NCBI GenBank assembly: GCA_934662525.1
Contig: CAKUKJ010000087.1
Location: 1-8,012 of the forward strand
Reading direction: 5' to 3'
Length of the DNA stretch: 8,012 bases
Source of the DNA: an uncultured Coriobacteriales bacterium
Lineage (GTDB): Bacteria; Actinomycetota; Coriobacteriia; Coriobacteriales; UMGS124
Part shown: positions 6,255 to 8,012 of the stretch, piece after piece
Position numbering within the stretch: position 1 is the stretch's first letter
How the letters are laid out: every line of letters starts with the position of its first letter
The notes under the pieces: model-generated
Databases searched by the model: none
The model's input: only the letters and a program-made list of their open reading frames with translations
Told to the model about the DNA's origin: nothing
Translations under genes and position numbers: made by a program

Positions 6255-8012
6255 TTACTTCGCTGCAGCCGCCTGCTTGAGGGCCTCGCGGAGCGCGCGC
6301 TTGATGGCGCCGGTCGTCACGGTCGCCATGGTGACGCCGTCGATTTCGTCAGACTGGGCGGCCTCGATTTGCTCGGCGAATGTGCCGTTCTCGATGGCGG
6401 CATATCCCGGGTAGCGGGGCGTCTCGTAGTTCGGGCCGATCTCGCTCACTGTGAGCTTACCGCCCGAAATCTCAATCGTCACGTTGATGGCGCCGCCAAC
6501 GCCCTCGGCGCTGCCCGTATAGGTGCCGTCGGCGCAGTCAGCCACGGCGGGCGTCGCCTCGGGAGCCTCGACCTGCGTCTTTTCACCACCAGTTGCAAGG
6601 CCCGCATCCTCGGCGATCATCTTGACGCACTGACGCCCCTCGGTGACGGAGCGGCAGGCAGCCAGGCCGGGAATGTACTCGGGGTAGTTCGTGTAGAAGA
6701 AGCTGCCCGAAGCGTCGCCGGCGGCATAGAGACCGGGCACCACGTTGTAGTCGGCGTCGAGCACCTGCATCTTGGAGTTGATGTTGAGGCCGTCGAGCGT
6801 GCCGAGCAGGCTTGCGCCGTACCAGCAGCCGTAGAACGGCGGCGTGCGCAGCTCGGAGAGGCGGTAGTCCTCCTTGCCGTAGTCGTCGTCCTTCTGGGCG
6901 TCGAAGAGATCGTTGTACCGGTCGCACGTGGCCAGGAACGTCTCCTTGGCGTCGCCCTCGAAGCCCAGCTTGTCGGCCAGCTCGTCGAGGGTGTCGGCCT
7001 TCACGAACAGCCCGTCACCGCCGTCCATGGAGATGAACTCCTCGGCGGTGAAACCGGCGTCGCGCACCATGGCGGTGGTGTAGCTCGCGCAGCCGATCAT
7101 CGAGAAGCGGATGATGTCCTGATCGCAGTTGCCGTCGAACACCTGGCAGAACACACCGCCGGGCTGGCGGCGCGTGGCGAAGAGCATGTTGTCGTAGGGC
7201 GTGGACTCGTTGGCGAAGCGCTTGCCGTCGCGGTTCACCTTGAGGAACGGCTGGCTGCCGATGTTGAGCTGGTAGTTCGTGCCCGGGTAGCGGTAGGCGC
7301 CGTCCTCGCACAGCTCATAGCCCGCGTCCTGACCGGGTACCACGGCGCCGCGATCGAAAATCATGGGCGTGGGGTCGGCCTGCTTGGAGCCGCCGGCCCA
7401 GATGCCCGCCTTGATGCCGCTGCCGTCATCAAGCCCGTGATAGCTGCATGCGGTCGTAACGTGCACGGTGTCGGGCTGCAGGGCCATCATCATCTCAGCG
7501 TTGGCGCCATAACCGCCCGTGGCGATGATGGTGTGGGCGGAGTTGATCTGGATGAGGTTGCCCTCGTAGTCGCAGATGCCGCCGTGCACACCGTCCTCGT
7601 CATGAATGAGCTTCACGAGCTTGCAGTTGTACAGAACCGCGTTGCCCTCCTCGACGGCCTTCTCCATGAAGAGCTCGTTGCGCATGGGGTGGGTGTAAGA
7701 AGGCTCCCAGTCATGCTGCACGACGGGCAGGTAATAGTCGGTACCGCCTGTGGCATGGTCGCTCGGCACGTCGATGACGCACTCCTTGCCGGCAGCCTCC
7801 ATGTAGCCGCCCACCCACTCGACGGTCTCGGCGGAGTTGTCGATGAACAGCTTGATGAGGTCGCGGTCGGCCTTGCCGGAGATCTTCAGCGCCTCGGCGA
7901 GCTCGCCGCGGGCGGCCTCGGCGACGGCGGAGTAGACGTCGTCCTGGTAGTCCAGGAAGACCGGGAACTCGGCGACCGGCTTCGCGGCGATCTCGGCCAG
8001 CTCGCTCTGCGC
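6255..8012 (-). CDS. FAD-dependent oxidoreductase (fumarate reductase/KstD-like) with C-terminal FMN-binding domain, 5' end outside window
   Basis: The frame is open from the stop at 6255 to the right edge, giving 585 visible residues; the GTG at 7814 is internal. The N-terminal dinucleotide fold and any export signal are missing. Numbered from the edge: IIATGGYG (162-169), SYHGLDDGSGIKAG (190-203), VNRDGKRFANESTPYD (259-274), and GLYAAGDASG (427-436), the C-terminal FAD contact of the fumarate/succinate/KstD superfamily. Residues about 493-583 form an FMN_bind domain with IDGVTMATVTT near the end, where the aligned flavinylated residue is Thr564. Enzymes of this kind are often exported and accept electrons through covalent FMN. 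The fumarate-handling Arg and His positions are not conserved (Tyr273 in NESTPYD; Leu in the region matching HHTMGG), so fumarate is an unlikely substrate. A strong terminator follows. The electron donor and substrate are unknown. Confidence 0.9.
   Translation of the reverse strand, partial: AQSELAEIAAKPVAEFPVFLDYQDDVYSAVAEAARGELAEALKISGKADRDLIKLFIDNSAETVEWVGGYMEAAGKECVIDVPSDHATGGTDYYLPVVQHDWEPSYTHPMRNELFMEKAVEEGNAVLYNCKLVKLIHDEDGVHGGICDYEGNLIQINSAHTIIATGGYGANAEMMMALQPDTVHVTTACSYHGLDDGSGIKAGIWAGGSKQADPTPMIFDRGAVVPGQDAGYELCEDGAYRYPGTNYQLNIGSQPFLKVNRDGKRFANESTPYDNMLFATRRQPGGVFCQVFDGNCDQDIIRFSMIGCASYTTAMVRDAGFTAEEFISMDGGDGLFVKADTLDELADKLGFEGDAKETFLATCDRYNDLFDAQKDDDYGKEDYRLSELRTPPFYGCWYGASLLGTLDGLNINSKMQVLDADYNVVPGLYAAGDASGSFFYTNYPEYIPGLAACRSVTEGRQCVKMIAEDAGLATGGEKTQVEAPEATPAVADCADGTYTGSAEGVGGAINVTIEISGGKLTVSEIGPNYETPRYPGYAAIENGTFAEQIEAAQSDEIDGVTMATVTTGAIKRALREALKQAAAAK

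Overview
The window is a GC-rich, gene-dense bacterial chromosome segment of about 8 kb. It carries eight complete or nearly complete protein genes and a fragment at each end. The composition, the GTG starts, a possible leaderless gene and a large fumarate-reductase-like flavoprotein with an FMN-binding domain suggest a high-GC Actinomycetota. An anaerobic gut lineage such as Coriobacteriia/Eggerthellales is my best guess, but the lineage is inferred from style and not from a marker gene. I saw no tRNA, rRNA, CRISPR array, insertion sequence or phage gene, and every intergenic gap is shorter than 300 bases.

Left part (1-2203, minus strand): the first 36 codons of a DegV-family protein, with a -10-like TATACT almost touching its ATG, lie downstream of a complete recQ helicase gene. 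A 165-bp divergent gap with an imperfect 34-bp dyad separates recQ from two plus-strand genes, a hotdog-fold acyl-CoA thioesterase (2369-2812) and a 5'-methylthioadenosine/S-adenosylhomocysteine nucleosidase, mtnN. The mtnN start is best placed at GTG 2877.

Middle (3585-4841): mtnN converges on a minus-strand pair, dut (dUTPase) followed by a small unrecognised protein. That protein has a GGARPGAGRK-type basic segment, a possible ribbon-helix-helix, a disordered Lys/Pro-rich part and a C-terminal QGSLF that matches the bacterial sliding-clamp-binding pentapeptide. A 10-bp hairpin contains both convergent stop codons. Upstream of dut, a palindrome-rich 210-bp region separates it from the divergent metallopeptidase gene.

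Right part (4842-8012): a minigluzincin-like metallopeptidase (HEVGH) and a DedA-family membrane protein run rightwards. A strong nested hairpin with a U tract on the minus strand then ends a large flavoprotein gene that enters from the right edge (5' end outside the window). The flavoprotein has the FAD/substrate-domain fold of fumarate/urocanate reductases and 3-ketosteroid dehydrogenases, with an FMN_bind domain at its C terminus. The residues aligned with the fumarate-handling Arg and His are replaced, so it probably reduces (or oxidises) something else.

Most genes are conserved housekeeping functions: DNA repair (RecQ), dUTP removal (Dut), SAH/MTA recycling (MtnN) and membrane maintenance (DedA). 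The parts most worth a second look are the putative clamp-binding protein encoded after dut and the flavoprotein's altered active site and flavinylation motif. I do not see clear evidence of a new multi-gene system.
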